Shown here one piece after another: positions 1-56,952 of a stretch of DNA of 64,000 nucleotides. This DNA comes from Trogon surrucura. Taxonomy: Eukaryota > Chordata > Aves > Trogoniformes > Trogonidae. Position 1 is the first letter of the stretch, and each line of letters starts with the position of its first letter. The stretch spans positions 186,001 through 250,000 of the forward strand of contig CM036619.1 of assembly GCA_020746105.1 (NCBI GenBank), in the 5' to 3' direction. Both the position numbers and the translations under genes were made by a program. The notes under the pieces are model-generated. The model had not been told where the DNA came from. It did not search any database and saw only the letters and a list, made by a program, of their open reading frames with translations.

Positions 1-40
1 AGGTCTTTTCCAGCCTCAACAATTCTGTGATTCTGTGATT
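1..40 (+). mobile_element. CR1 3' end
   Basis: The window opens inside a CR1 tail: AGGTCTTTTCCAGCCTCAAC followed by two copies of the octamer ATTCTGTG. Confidence 0.85.
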
Positions 41-654
41 GGCAGAGGATGCTTGCCATTGCTTTGAAATATTGCTGATGGTTGAATGATTACTTACTTC
101 TAGGTTTTTTCTTTGGAATTAGCCATTTTAATAAAATTTCAAGTTCAGGTTTTCTATTAAAAGCTATTGCAATGCCATCAGCACTTTTTAGAATGATGTA
201 CGGCCAAGGCTACATCACCAGTCATAAAGGTTTTTCTGTTTGGTTTTTTTGGACAGAGTCTCCAGGGTATTTTTAAGCCATCTCAGCATAGATTTTGGAA
301 AAGCCTTTATCCACCTAAGGCTGAAATAACACTACCTCCTCAGGCAGAGCAGCACGGCTTTGGGGCCAGACTTGCTCTTGGTTTATCCAGAGGTGTTGGA
401 AATGCTGGTAACGACTCACAGCACCTGGAGCCTCCTCAAGAGGATGCCAACCCACCCGCCACCAGCACCACGGTGGGAGAAACACCCTTTGCTGCAACAG
501 CAACACCACGAGCTTGGGATTTCTGTAACCACCACAAACCGCTCTCAGCTCCTTCCCGGGCGAGGAGCGAGATATTTTGTCAGAAAAAAAACGAATCTTA
601 CACAAGTTGTCTCTGCTCTGAGCTGACCCATAGAGGGCACTTCCTACCCAAATT

Positions 655-755
655 ACTCACAGAATCCTGGAACAGTTTGGGCTGGGAAGGACCTTTGAAG
701 GTCACTTAGTCCAACCCCCCTGCAAGGAGCAGACACAGCTTTGGCTAGGTCATGC
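655..755 (-). mobile_element. CR1 fragment, 3' end
   Basis: The reverse-strand CR1 tail begins CACAGAATCCTGGAACAGTT, followed by GGAAGGACCT and TCCAACCCCCCTGCAAG. It is degenerate past about 745. Confidence 0.75.
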
Positions 756-2254
756 TGAAGATTATTCTACGAGGTCATCCCACTGGAAGAATTCCCCTTC
801 AAGCAGAGATCTCGAACACCACCAGAACCCCCGCAGGCACGTGGGACAGCCATCTCGTCTCCTCCCTGCGTGCTGCCATCAGCCTGAGCTGGAAGCGAGC
901 GAAGATAAAGCAAAGTTTCCAAAGGTTGTCTGCAGAACAGTGACCCCTTTTACCTCTATTCCCCAGTCTTTTGTAGAATCGTTCCCTGCACAGCCCGCTG
1001 CACTCATGGACAGAAGACACGGTAGGACGATATGACTATGAAACACATATATAATGATCACACATCGCATGCCTGAAAGATCACACGGCCATTTGCTTCG
1101 TCCCCACTCCATCCTCTTACAGTCTGTGCCACTGTCTGTTCAGCAACTTGTCTGTTTTAACACCATGAGTAAAATCAGCTAAGTTACACAGATCACCTCC
1201 ATCCAGAATTGCCAATGTCACTCCACTCTCGTGCGGTAGCCAATGTAAAAAGAAGCTGAGCGATTCCCACTACAGAAAGAACTAGGAGAAATATCAGGTA
1301 TTTCTAAATTAGAAACACTTATCTGCCAGATATTCAACTTTCCCTCATCATCCAAAAGCATCTGACTGAATAAATCACAGTTTTAAGAGGGATAACTAGA
1401 AAACCCGAACCCTCAAAGGGCTTGGCTCTGCTGACCTATATCCGTGAAAGGCTGAAAGAGCAGGCAGAAACACAACGTTCTCAACAAGGCAGAGAAAAGA
1501 TGATGTAAGATGAGGAACACAAACTTGTGATTGATTAACAGCGCTGCCTCTTCAATCTGGGGCAACTCTGAGTCGTGTGTTCTCATCTTTGCCCATAAGA
1601 GTACTGCCAGGTCACCGAGTGCTGCACAGAGAGAACCGATTCAACGTCGGACTTGCGAGCTAAGAGGTCGCTCTCCTCAAAGCTGCAGCTTGGCCAGAAG
1701 TTCCAGCAGGTAACAAAGATGAGCTCTGTGAGTAACAGACAAGTACCACCGTGGAGGTGTGCAGGAAGGGACGGCAAAGCCAGGAAGCAGCTAGAGGAAG
1801 CGAGCGGCGCGCTGCCAAGAGAGAAAGCCCAGAGTCCCCCCGGCATTAGCGACCGGGCAGAGATTATCTGCAGCATTTTCCTCAGGGCTCACAGGCTCGG
1901 CAGAAATGCCATCAAGAACAGATTCTGCTACATGAAAAATCTCTCACCACTTTCTCCATCTCTTCTCTCTCCCACTGAGTTGCTTCTCTCACCATTTCCA
2001 TCTCCTAGGAGAGACCAAAGTTAGAGCCACTTCACCCGCTGCTCTCTCCCCACTTGGAGCACCTGCAGAGTTCTATGACTCTAACCTCACGAGGACTTCA
2101 GAGTCCTGTCCTAGCTCGTCCTGGTGAGAGTGCTGGGACCCACTGGTCCCACTAAGAGGAAGACCACTACCCACTATGTTGCAGATTCCAGGCACCAAGG
2201 GAGACACTAGAGAGTTCCAGAAAGTTTTTTCCACGGTGTAAGCAGAATACCCAC

Positions 2255-47118
<44,864 letters not shown>

Positions 47119-47670
47119 TCACCTCAGGGCAAACCTGAGCATCCATCCCCGGCGACAACTGCCTGCTCTCCTAACAGCTGCCCTGCTGAGGGCCTCAAAG
47201 TGCAGTCGCTGCACAGACGAGAACCCCGATGAAGGTCTACAAGAGAGGAGGGTGACAGAAGAAAGGCATCCATGAGTTTAGCTTGATTCATTTAATGCCT
47301 CTGTTACCCAGTGCTCTTCTCCCTCCCTTGCAGGGTACAAAATAGATGTTCTTTGCTTCCTAAGAGAACAGTTCATCTTAGACGTTACAATACCAGCATC
47401 CTGGTAAAGCAGCCTGCCTGCAGACACGGCAGCGCTTGGGAGTCTGGTCCAGAGAAGCCAACAAAGGAGGAACATAGGGGGACGTCCAGACCAAAGTCCT
47501 GTCCCTGCTGTCACACACATCTGCTGTGCAGGACATCAGTGACGAGCCCCTACACCAACAGGGAAAGCGTTTGTGTCACTTGTGCCAGAAAAGAAAAGCA
47601 ACAGCCAAACTCTCTGCAGGGCCCAAGTGCAAAGAAGAAGAATAGAAACCTCCTTTCTAGGAACACCACA

Positions 47671-47725
47671 GTCACAGAAATGTCGACTGAGGGGACCCCT
47701 ACAGGGTCTCCTAGTCTAACAACCG
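47671..47725 (-). mobile_element. possible old CR1 tail
   Basis: TCACAGAAATGTCGACTGAG and GGTCTCCTAGTCTAAC weakly resemble a CR1 tail. Confidence 0.35.
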
Positions 47726-48310
47726 CTCTTCACACCTCCACTTCTCCTCCAAAGTCAATTATAGCAGCTCTAAATGATAAATTACAAGGTTCATCAATCA
47801 TAGTCCTTCCAGACACGACCTGCCCCTCGGTGAGTTTACAAAACACAACACACCGCAATTATCAAGCACACAGATCTCGCAGCTGCTCCTGACCACTGTG
47901 GAACAGGGGACACGGGACAGGATGGGGACGGAGCTGCGGGGTTTGCTCTGTTTCCTGGAGCGGTTCCCAGCGCCTGGCAGTAACAAACAAACAACGCCGG
48001 GTGCCACAGCAAGCCAGACAGCTTTAAGAAGTTTAACCCACAAGTCTTAACGCACCAATGGATAAAGGCAGGGACCGCTGCTACGCACACACAGCAACGC
48101 CGCGTCTCGCACGACGTGTTTGGATCCTGCCACAGCCTGGTCATGAGCCCTACGTCACCTACAGCACTTCACAAGTTTCAGGCGGCCAAACCTTCAGAAG
48201 GTAAAAACTCAACTCGTGACACAGAAAAAAGCTGCGATGAAGTGAGGAACAAACCCAGGCCTGCAAAGCGACACAGAGAAGCCATTTCTGATCCATGTAA
48301 CGATCCTGTT

Positions 48311-48751
48311 GGCCTTGTGCCGGGGGCACAGAGGGACACGGGCCACAAAGCTGAGCCAGGGGCTGGAGCAGCTCTGCTGCGAGGACAGGCTGAGGGAGCT
48401 GGGGGTGCTCAGCTGGAGAAGAGAAGACGCCGGGGAGACCTTATCCCTGCCTGCAGTGCCTGAAGGGACCTACAGGAAGGCTGGGGAGGGACTTTGGACC
48501 AGCGACAGGACAAGGGGAAATGGGTTTAAACTGCAGGAGAATGGGTTTAGGTTGGATCTTGGGAAGAAATTCTTCAGTGCGAGGGGGACAAGACTCTGGA
48601 CCAGATTGCCCAGCGAGGCTGTGGCTGCCCCCTCCCTGGAGATGTCCCAGGCCAGGCTGGATGAGCCTGGAGCAACCTGGGCTGGTTAAGGGGGGTTGGA
48701 TCAGATGATCTCTGAGGTCCCTTCCAGCCTAAGACCCTCTAGGATTCAATG
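48311..48751 (+). mobile_element. CR1 fragment
   Basis: GGAGCAGCTCTGCTGCGAGG opens the ORF2 end, the [20 protein letters not shown] block is readable, and the tail ends CTAGGATTCAATGA. Confidence 0.92.
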
Positions 48752-51005
48752 ACTTGTGGGATTGCTTACAGGTCAGAAAACACGTCCAGAGAGTCAGGAT
48801 GAAACTGGGAAGGACCAAAGAAGACTTGTTGCCGGAGCAGACCTCCCCAGGAAGAGCTGTGGGCACACCAAGGTTTGTGCAGTCTGGGGCAGCAGGACCC
48901 ACAAGTGCCACTCGTAACGTTGTGAAGAACATCACCGCGGGAGACTATCATGGGCAAAAAGGAGAAGGGAAAAAAAAAAGTCCTCCTGACACTGAGCAGA
49001 GCAAACTCTTTTTAGCTCAGTTTATCTAATGCAAATCAGTTGATAGGAAAGGAAGTAGGTGAAAGTCTAAACGACAACAAAGGTTCACGCCAGAGCAGGA
49101 GGTTTACAGACTTGATTTGCTATTGTTTCCTAGATCCTCGTCCTAATTTTAGAATGCAAGGAAATTCCAAGCAAGACATTGCGCTGACCTGCTGGAGTCT
49201 ACAAGCTGGAAAACAACAAAGGGAACCGAGCATCTATAGTCCAAGCTCTCAGCACTTCTGCCTACAGAGTCCAGGCAGTCCTGAAATAGATGCGCGCACT
49301 TAAAAAAAAATAACAAACTGGAATAAATCATGCTATACATTACACTGTAATATATGTGGGGCACGTTTACCAGCACGACAGAGATTTAAGAGGTAACTCT
49401 CTGTGGGGCAGCCTGGGAGCTGTCGTGAGAATCTCACGATTCTTCCCATCAAGTAGCTTTGCTTTAGGGAGACATCTACTAAATACAACACTCCAAAATA
49501 CCTTGCTTTGTATGCTACTTCTTTTGTACCAAAAAGAGCAATTTTCCTCCCCCGCCTTTTTATTTTTTCTCTTTTTTTTTAAAAAAGGCAACCAAAACCT
49601 CCCCGTGCCAACAGGCTGTTGTCAGATCCGGGCGCACATCCATTAGCACCCAGCAAGACAGCCGCGGTACGTCCCGCTCCTAACACTGGACTTGAATTAA
49701 ATTATCCTGATGTGACAAAAATCCAAACGAGTCAGAAGTCATCAGCTGAGGTTGCAAGAAACAAGTGCAGAATTACAGCGCTCCCATGCAAGAATTCAGA
49801 TTTTGTATCTGCAACAAAAAAATCAAGGTAAAGAAAGCAGAGAAGCAGCAGCAGCTGAAGTTCGCTCCTCTCTGTGCCGGGTCTGCAGTGGCTCCGATGT
49901 GAAGAACGGCCGCAGGGCGCGATCGAGAACCGACGCGGCTGCAGAGCCGGCACTGAACGCGACGCGTTGCCCCCTGCCCAGCTCCCACGGGCAGGAGCCA
50001 GCCCGCGCTGCACAACGGGTTCACTCGTGACACTGGAAATGGAGAACAAAATCATTTTTACATTGTTACTGAAATTACCAGTGAAAACTTCAGCAAATGT
50101 CCCTCTGGAGAGTGGCAATTATCCCTTTTTCTAACCAATGTTAACCTCATTTCATACAGCTGGGGGGAAAAAGTCACAGATTTAGCACTATACTGAAACG
50201 AAATATACACAACTTGGAGATTTTCTGAGCATCAAAACAAAATAAATAAATCCATCAATCACCAAATCTGCATGACCAAGACCTTTTAGTGTCCAAACTG
50301 ATGCAAGATCAGAAACAGAAGCTTGAAGAAGAAAAAAAACACAAGCAGGAATCTTTGACTGTTCCCTGGCACACCAGAAACCCAAAGGCAACACTGAGCA
50401 AAAGGACCCCAACACGGGGGATCAGGTGGCTCCGAGTACGATGGAAGTTATCACAAATTTAAAAAAAAAGACCAAGATCAGGGGAGCACACTAAGAGTTG
50501 GGTAACTCCGGGGGGGGAAGCCTTTTTAAGCTGTAAAGTACTACAGAGATATTCTACTGCTGAGGTACGGGAACAGTTACAGGATGGCTAAGATGGAAAA
50601 CAACTACAAATTGTTTTGCGAGTAAGATTCAGGGGACATAAATCCTTACACTATCCAGAGCAGAGGAAGCACAACGTAGCAGATGGCAAGTACATGGGCT
50701 CTGGCTCTCATTAACGTACTGACGGGCTGAAAATCAGTGAAGGGTACAAAGAGCCTGTAAACGACTTTCAGCTGAGTGATAGGAAACACTGCACAAAATT
50801 ACAATGGTGCAAAAAAGACAGAGAAATGTGAAATACAGACTCTGCAGCATGTTTTCAGGTGCAACACCCTCGTTCAGCAACCCCTCGCAAGACAAAAGCA
50901 GGCAAACATGTGAGAAGTCATTCAAGAGTTATCTATAATTTCTGAAACAATATTCAATTACCTTAATCTCACAAAAAAAAAAAAGGCAACCTAGATCCAT
51001 GGAGT

Positions 51006-51110
51006 TTTCAGTTGAAAGGGACAATGAAGTAATATCCCTCCAACTGCTCTGGGCCCCTGGGTCCACCAATTAATCATCCTCGCAGTGAAAACGGCTTCCC
51101 TGCACCCAGG
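51006..51110 (-). mobile_element. possible old CR1 remnant
   Basis: TTTTCAGTTGAAAGGGACAA and GCAGTGAAAACGGCTTCCC resemble reverse-strand CR1 blocks at low similarity. Confidence 0.4.
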
Positions 51111-51174
51111 GGGACCCCCTGGGCTCGAGGACACCCCGTGCCTTGGCCTCTGTCCCTGGATAACCCAGGCCCTG

Positions 51175-51605
51175 GAGGAGGGCTGGAGCAGCTCCCGTGA
51201 GCACAGGCTGGGGGAGCTGGGGCTGCTCAGCTCAGCCTGGGCAGGAGAAGGCTCCCACAGGGGAGACCCCAGAGCGGCCTCTGGGGCTGAAAGGGGGACA
51301 CGGGAGGTGGGGAGGGGCTCTGGGTCAGGGGGGCAGGGGTGGGACGAGGGGAAACGGAAGTGAGGAGAGATTTGGATGACATATTAGCAGGAAATTTGTC
51401 CTGGTGGGGGCGAGGAGCCCCCGGCCCGGGCTGCCCAGGGCAGCTGGGGGGGTCTCATCCCTGGCAGTGCCCAAGGCCAGGTTGGACGGGGCTGGGAGCA
51501 GCCTGCTCTGGTGGGAGGGGTCCCTGCCCAGGGCAGTGGGGTGGCACCGGATGATCTTTAAGGTCCCTTCCAACCCAAACTGTTCGATGATTCTACGGTT
51601 CTATG
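51175..51605 (+). mobile_element. CR1 fragment
   Basis: GGGGGAGCTGGGGCTGCTCA opens the ORF2 end; the 3' UTR runs to ACTGTTCGATGATTCTACGG. It is GC-rich and somewhat degenerate. Confidence 0.88.
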
Positions 51606-53089
51606 CCCAGGACGCTGCCTGTTGGACCTCCATGATGCTGGGCACCCTGTCAGAGCCTCCAGGGAGCTGAGCTCCAAGGACACGGGCCAAGGACGAAAGC
51701 CGAGCACCTGCAGGACAGCATCCAGGAGGGGGAGCGGAGAGGAGGCGCCTGCGTTCAACGCACAAAGAGCACTGCCAACAATAGTGCCTGGAAACAAACT
51801 CACAGGCCCTTTGCATAACCAAATAAAAAGCCTGAAATGTCCCTTTTTGCTGCTGCCAGGCAAATACTGAGGTGTGTGACTGTATAAAGGACGGAAGAGA
51901 CCCATTAAAAGTTCAGGAGACCCCGACTGTGACAAACCTTTCACAATTAACCCCCAGCAGTCACTGGGGAGCTGCGCTTACACCAGGTACCCGCTGCAAA
52001 CGGGTCGGGCTCCCAGTGACCCCCGGGAAGCGAATAGACCGTCCCGAGCAATTTATTCTGCTCCCGCTGGAGTACACGACCCTCACTGGCCAGCGAGGTC
52101 CAGCCAACCACAACTAAACTCCAAGGACTTTACTTTTGTCTCAACAACGACTGATGCCTCAGCAGCTCTGGAAGACCCAGTTCAAGAGCCAGTTATGACG
52201 ATACACACAGGAGTGAGAAAGGATGAATCCTCCGGTGCAATTATTAACGAACCACTTGATTCAGATCATTGACTCTGGACTAATTTTATAAAAGAAAAAT
52301 ATCAGGCTATGAGAGCAGAATCCCTGCTATGACAGTCAAAACTGTTGTCGCTGCAAATGGAAAGAAACGTCAGCTTCAAAGGGAAATACTGCAGCCAGCC
52401 CAGCAGAGAGCCATCCCGAGCACCCACACCTTCAGCGGCTAGGTCGGTCCTACCATGTGAGGAACACTTCCAAAGCGCACACTGCGGCTCGATTTGAGGT
52501 TATCCAAAGAAACAATAACAGGCTCAGCCAGTTTACAGAAACAAGAAACACTGGTAGCAGCAAATACAGGCTCCACTTGGCAGATTCACCTTTGGCTCCT
52601 GCTGAGGAACCAAAATACCTGCACGCTGAGAAAGTCTTGAGCCTCACGTACCGACGCCGCTGATCCGGAGCATGTTTCTTCCCGAGAACTGACTCCCCCT
52701 TTGCAGAGTTTCCAGCCCAGTGAGATGCAAAAGCACAAAACTGCCCCATCCCATGGAGCTCAGCACACTCGAAGAGTTTTGCCCACACTCAATTTATGAG
52801 TCAGGTTAGCCCACAGCTCCAGCTTTGGTCAACGGTGAACTCTTGTGTGGGAAAGCAGAGTGAGGCTGGAAAGGAGGAAACACCCACCCGACAGAGAAAT
52901 GAGCTTCTGGCCTCACAGCACGGCTGCCCTCCTCAGCTACGCTCAGAAAGCCGGGCAAGCGTCTAGAAGGCCAACGACTGCGACCCTGCAAAGGAGCACG
53001 GAGCAGGACGGAGAGCGAGGGGTGCAGATTTCCGAATGCAGCACTCACTCAAAACAGCAATCTGCATGACAGTGGCAGGTCCAGCATGA

Positions 53090-53792
53090 GCACAGAGCGG
53101 CTGGGCTTGGAAGGGACCTCTCGAGATCAGCTGCTCCAACCTCTGCTCAAAGCTGCGTCAGCTACAGCAGTTATCCAGGGCTGTGTCCACTTGGGTTTGT
53201 AATATCTCAAAGGATGGACATTGTGCAGCCTCACTGGGTGACAGTGTTTGACTACCTCCCTAGTGAAAAAAAAAACAAAAACAAAAACAAACCCCTGTTT
53301 CCTTATGTTTAAACATCATTTTCTTTCATTCTGTGCCCACCACCTCTTGTCCTGCCATGGGACTCTACTGAGAAGGGTCTGGCTCCATCTCCTTTGCTCC
53401 CTGATATCAGATACATAGGGGTAAAATCCTCCTCAGCCTTCTCTTCTCCAGGCTGGACAGTCACAACTCTCCCAGCCTCTCCCCAGATCACAGAATGGTT
53501 CGGACTGGAAGGGACCTTCAAGATCATCTTGCTCCAGCCCCCCTGCCATGGAAGAACCCTCCCACCAGAGCAGGTTGCTCCAAGCCCCGTCCAACCTGGC
53601 TTTGGGATGAGACACCCACAGCTGCCCTGGGCAGCCTGGGCGAGGAGCTCACCACCGTCACAGATGCCCCAGTCTCTTAACCATTTCACTGGGCACATTC
53701 CAGTATGTCCGTGCATTCCCTGCACTGGGAAGCCCAGCATGGGACACAGTCCTCTCACGAGTATGGAACACAGGGGAAGGATCACCACCCTT
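53090..53792 (-). mobile_element. older CR1 fragment interrupted by a younger one
   Basis: The reverse-strand blocks GGAAGGGACCTCTCGAGATC and TAATATCTCAAAGGATGG run to about 53484. They resume at about 53670 with CAGTCTCTTAACCATTTCAC and CACTGGGAAGCCCAGCATGG, both matching successive parts of one CR1 type. The gap holds the copy at 53485-53669. Confidence 0.75.
53485..53669 (-). mobile_element. CR1 3' fragment nested in an older CR1
   Basis: It starts with its own reverse-strand tail ATCACAGAATGGTTCGGACT and ends near ACAGATGCCC. Sequence on both sides belongs to another CR1. Confidence 0.8.
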
Positions 53793-53799
53793 GGCCTGA

Positions 53800-55240
53800 T
53801 GCCAATATTGTTCCCGCAGATTGGAAAAGGGGGAACATAACTCCCATCTTTAAAAAAGGAACCAAAGACAACCCGGGGAAAAACAGACCAGTCAGCCTTA
53901 CCTCTGTGCCAGGCAAAATCATGGAACAGACTCTCCTGGTAGCTGCACTAAGGCACACAAAAAATAATCAAGTGGTTGGTGACAGCAAGCATGGCTTCAC
54001 CAGGGGCAAGTCGTGCCTGACTAATTTAGTGGCCTTCTACGACAAAGCTACAGCACTGGCTGACACGGGAAAAGCAATGGCTGTCATTTTCCTGGACTTG
54101 TGCAAGGCGTTTCACACTGTCTCACACGACATCCTTGTCTCTCAAATGGAGAGACATGGATTTGACAGATGGAGCACTCACATCCAGAACTGTCTGGATG
54201 GTCGCACTCAAAGAGTTGTGGTCAATGGCTCAAAGCCCACATGGAGACCAGTGACAAGCAGGTTCCTCAGGGGTCTGTTCTGGGTCCAGCACTGTTCAAC
54301 ATCTTTGTCAGCAACATGGACGACAGCATTGAGTGCACCCTCAGCAAGTTTGCCAACGACACCAAGCTGTGTGGTGCCGTGGGCTCACCTGAGGGAAGAG
54401 ATGCCATCCAGAGGGACCCTGATAGGCTGGAGAAATGGGCCGGTGCAAACTGCAGGAGCTTCAACAAGTCCACATGCAAGGTCCTTCACCTGGGTCAGGC
54501 CAATCCCAGGCACAAATACAAACTGGGCACAGAGTGGGTTGACAGCAGCCCTGAAGAGAAGGACTTGGGGGTGTCGACAGACAAGAAGTTCAACATGAGC
54601 CGGCAGGGCGCTCATGCAGCCCAAAAGGCCAACCCCATCCTGGGATGTGTCAAGAGGAGTGTGGCCAGCAGGGCAGCAGAGGGGGTTCTCCCCCTTTCCT
54701 CTGCTCTAGTGAGATCCCACCTCAAATACTGCGTCCAGTTCTGGTGCCCCCACCATAAGAGGGACATAGAACTGTTGGAGCGTGTTCAGAGGAGGCAACA
54801 AAGATGATCCAGGGGCTGGAGCAGCTCTGCTATGAGGAGAGGCTGCGGGAGCTGGGATTGTCCAGTCTTGAAAAGAGAAGACTCCGGGGGGACCTAAGAG
54901 CTGCCTTCCAATACCTGAAGGGAATCTACAGGAAGGCTGGGGAGGGACTTTTTACAAGAGCGTCCACTGATAGGACAAGGGGAAATGGGTTTAAGTTGAA
55001 GGAGAATAGATTTAGATTAGATCTTAGGAAGAAATTCTTCAGTACAAGGGTGGCAAGACTTTGGAATAAATTGCCCAGAGATGTTGTGGCTGCCCCCTCC
55101 CTGGAGGTGTTCCAGGCCAGGCTGGACAGGGCCTTGAGTAGCCTGATCTGGTTGAGAGGTGTCCCTGCCCGTGACAGGGAGGTTGGATTAGATGATCTCT
55201 AAGGTCCCTTCCAGCCTAGGCCATTCTATGTTTCTACGAT
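53800..55240 (+). mobile_element. CR1 LINE, 5'-truncated, with disrupted reverse transcriptase
   Basis: This is the longest CR1 here, about 1.44 kb. Frame 53705-54598 covers reverse-transcriptase blocks NITPIFKKGTKDNPGKNRPV, GKSCLTNLVAFYDKA and AVIFLDLCKAFHTVSHDIL. After a frameshift near 54258 the frame continues with QGSVLGPALFNIF and FANDTKLCG, and after another near 54800 with the ORF2 C-terminus. Motif A has FH instead of the usual FD, and motif C has FAND instead of FADD, so any product would be inactive. It ends with a tail CATTCTATGTTTCTACGATT. Confidence 0.95.
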
Positions 55241-55729
55241 TGTTCCTAAGTGCTGCTCAACCCGCGGTCTGTGAGGAGCTCAGTGTTTCTGCAAAGCTGC
55301 TTTTAGGGCAGTCAGGCCCCTGCTTATGTGGCTGGCACGAGGTTACTTCTGAAGGGCAGAAATTGGCATTTCCCTCTGTTGAACTCCATGAGGGTCCTGC
55401 TGGCCCATTTTTGCAGCCTGTCAAGGTCCCCCTGAAGAGCAGCACAGCAATCCTGTACATGCAGTCACAAACAGCATGTAAACACATAGCAAATCACACA
55501 GGGCCCTTGCAAGCCCAGCCTCCTGTGTGTAAGAGGCCTTAAGAAATGTCTGAAGGAGGCTCCATCCTCCTCTCTGCAATCAGCATGCCTCCAACCACGC
55601 TGTGCTTCCTCAGCTTGCTGACATGAGGCGCTTTCTGCAAACCTCAACCTTGCCTCTTTGACTGTCAATGTTCAGATCTGTGAAGCTCCCAGCGTTAGTA
55701 CCGCGGCTGCAGCAAAGCCCCAGGACACG

Positions 55730-55845
55730 AAAAAGGGTTAATGGGGCTCTTAGGTTAGCCTAGAGAACCACGTGCTCCAAAAAACGGTTAATAGCCTAGA
55801 GAACCACGTGCTCCAAAAAAGGGTTAATGGGGCTCTTAGGTGCTC
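55730..55845. repeat. compound local duplication
   Basis: The sequence GGGTTAATGGGGCTCTTAGG occurs at about 55735 and 55821. Between them TAGCCTAGAGAACCACGTGC occurs twice, 36 bp apart (55756 and 55792). No family is recognised. Confidence 0.9.
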
Positions 55846-56248
55846 AGAGAGTGATGCTGGGAATTTGGACACCGCCCCCAAGGGCTTCCATTCTGCGGCA
55901 GAGCAGCTCAGCAGAGCCCTGCCTCCTCCCCCTCTTCTCTTATTCAGTCAGATCAAGAGGTGGAAAATGAAAAAAGGAGAAAGGACAATGGATAAAAGGA
56001 TCAGAACAAACCCTCTGAGCTGCCACTCAGCTTTGCCATTTCCCAGAAACAATGAAATCCTGAGGGCAGGCCTGGAAAGCCAACCCGTCCCCAAATGGGA
56101 TCCACGCCAAAGAGCCAGGAGCCAGCCTGGCGCAGGGGTAACCCCAGCCCCCCACCGGCTCTCCGAGGGCTTGGTGGGACTGGCCCCCGCTCCTGACGAA
56201 CGCGCAACACTGAGACAGGCATGGAGTGCCTGGGCAGAGGCGTTTGTC

Positions 56249-56344
56249 AGAGAATCCCACAATGTCTTAGGTTGGAAGGGACCTCACAGACCATCTGATC
56301 CAACCTCCCTTAACCAGCCCAGGTTGCTCAGGGCCTCATCGAAC
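56249..56344 (-). mobile_element. CR1 3' end, left half of an outward-facing pair
   Basis: The reverse-strand tail AGAGAATCCCACAATGTCTT is followed by GGTTGGAAGGGACCTCACAG and CAGCCCAGGTTGCTCAGGGC. It abuts a plus-strand CR1 at 56345. Confidence 0.85.
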
Positions 56345-56598
56345 CTGGGGAAATGGCCTCAAGTTGCACCAGGGGAGGTTCAGGTTGGATATCAGGGAGA
56401 ATTTCTTTACTGAGAGGGTTGTCAGGCCTGGAACAGGCTGCCCAGGGAGGGGGTTGAGTCACCATCCCTGGAGAGTTTTAAGAGAAGGGCAGATGTTGCG
56501 CTGAAGGACAAGGGTTGGTGGTGTTCACAGGGCTGGGACAAAGGCTGGACTCTGTCTTGAAGGTCTTTCCCAGCCGAAACTGTTCTATGACTCTATGG
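56345..56598 (+). mobile_element. CR1 3' fragment, right half of an outward-facing pair
   Basis: CTGGGGAAATGGCCTCAAGT and AGGTTCAGGTTGGATATCAG run to the tail ACTGTTCTATGACTCTATGG. Confidence 0.88.
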
Positions 56599-56732
56599 CT
56601 CTCCCCTCATGTAAGCGCTGTAAGAGCTGTAAGAGGCTCCAGTGAAACGCCGCACAAAGACGGGGCTTTTCTCGCGGTGAGCCAGCAGCCACGCTGCTGA
56701 AGGGGAGCAAGACAAGTGCCAGAGGAAGAGGA

Positions 56733-56952
56733 GTCACAGAACCACAGAACGTTTGGGGTTGGAAGGGACCTCTAGAGTCCACCCCCCTGCCAGAGCAGGG
56801 TCACCCAGGGCAGCCCCACAGGAACACGTCCAGGCGGGTTGGAAAGTCTCCGGAGCAGGAGACTCCACACCCTCTCTGGGCAGCCTGGGCCAGGGCTCCG
56901 GCACCCGCACGGGGAAGAAGCTTCTCCTCATGTTCAGGTGGAACATCCAATG
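56733..56952 (-). mobile_element. CR1 3' fragment
   Basis: The reverse-strand tail TCACAGAACCACAGAACGTT is followed by CAGAGCAGGGTCACCCAGG and GGCAGCCTGGGCCAGGGC. It is the subfamily of 42280. Confidence 0.9.

Larger units (their letters stand above)
1..2254 (-). other. SCRIB intron 26, part
   Basis: This stretch lies downstream of the last visible SCRIB exon. Apart from the CR1 3' end at 1-40 and a CR1 fragment near 655-755 I see only unique-looking sequence. Open frames here (for example 1583-1876 minus) have no recognisable domain. Confidence 0.8.

Noticed and set aside
51870-52130. GC-rich block with a TATAAA-like motif that could be an LTR promoter
   Set aside because: I could not find matching terminal repeats, a primer-binding site or TG...CA borders. 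No retroviral assignment is supportable.
53705-54598. 297-codon open frame as a possible host gene
   Set aside because: Its recognisable part is CR1 reverse transcriptase; the first about 30 codons read through an older CR1 on the wrong strand and the end is out of frame.
54804-55202. 132-codon open frame
   Set aside because: It is the CR1 ORF2 C-terminus ([26 protein letters not shown]), not a host gene.
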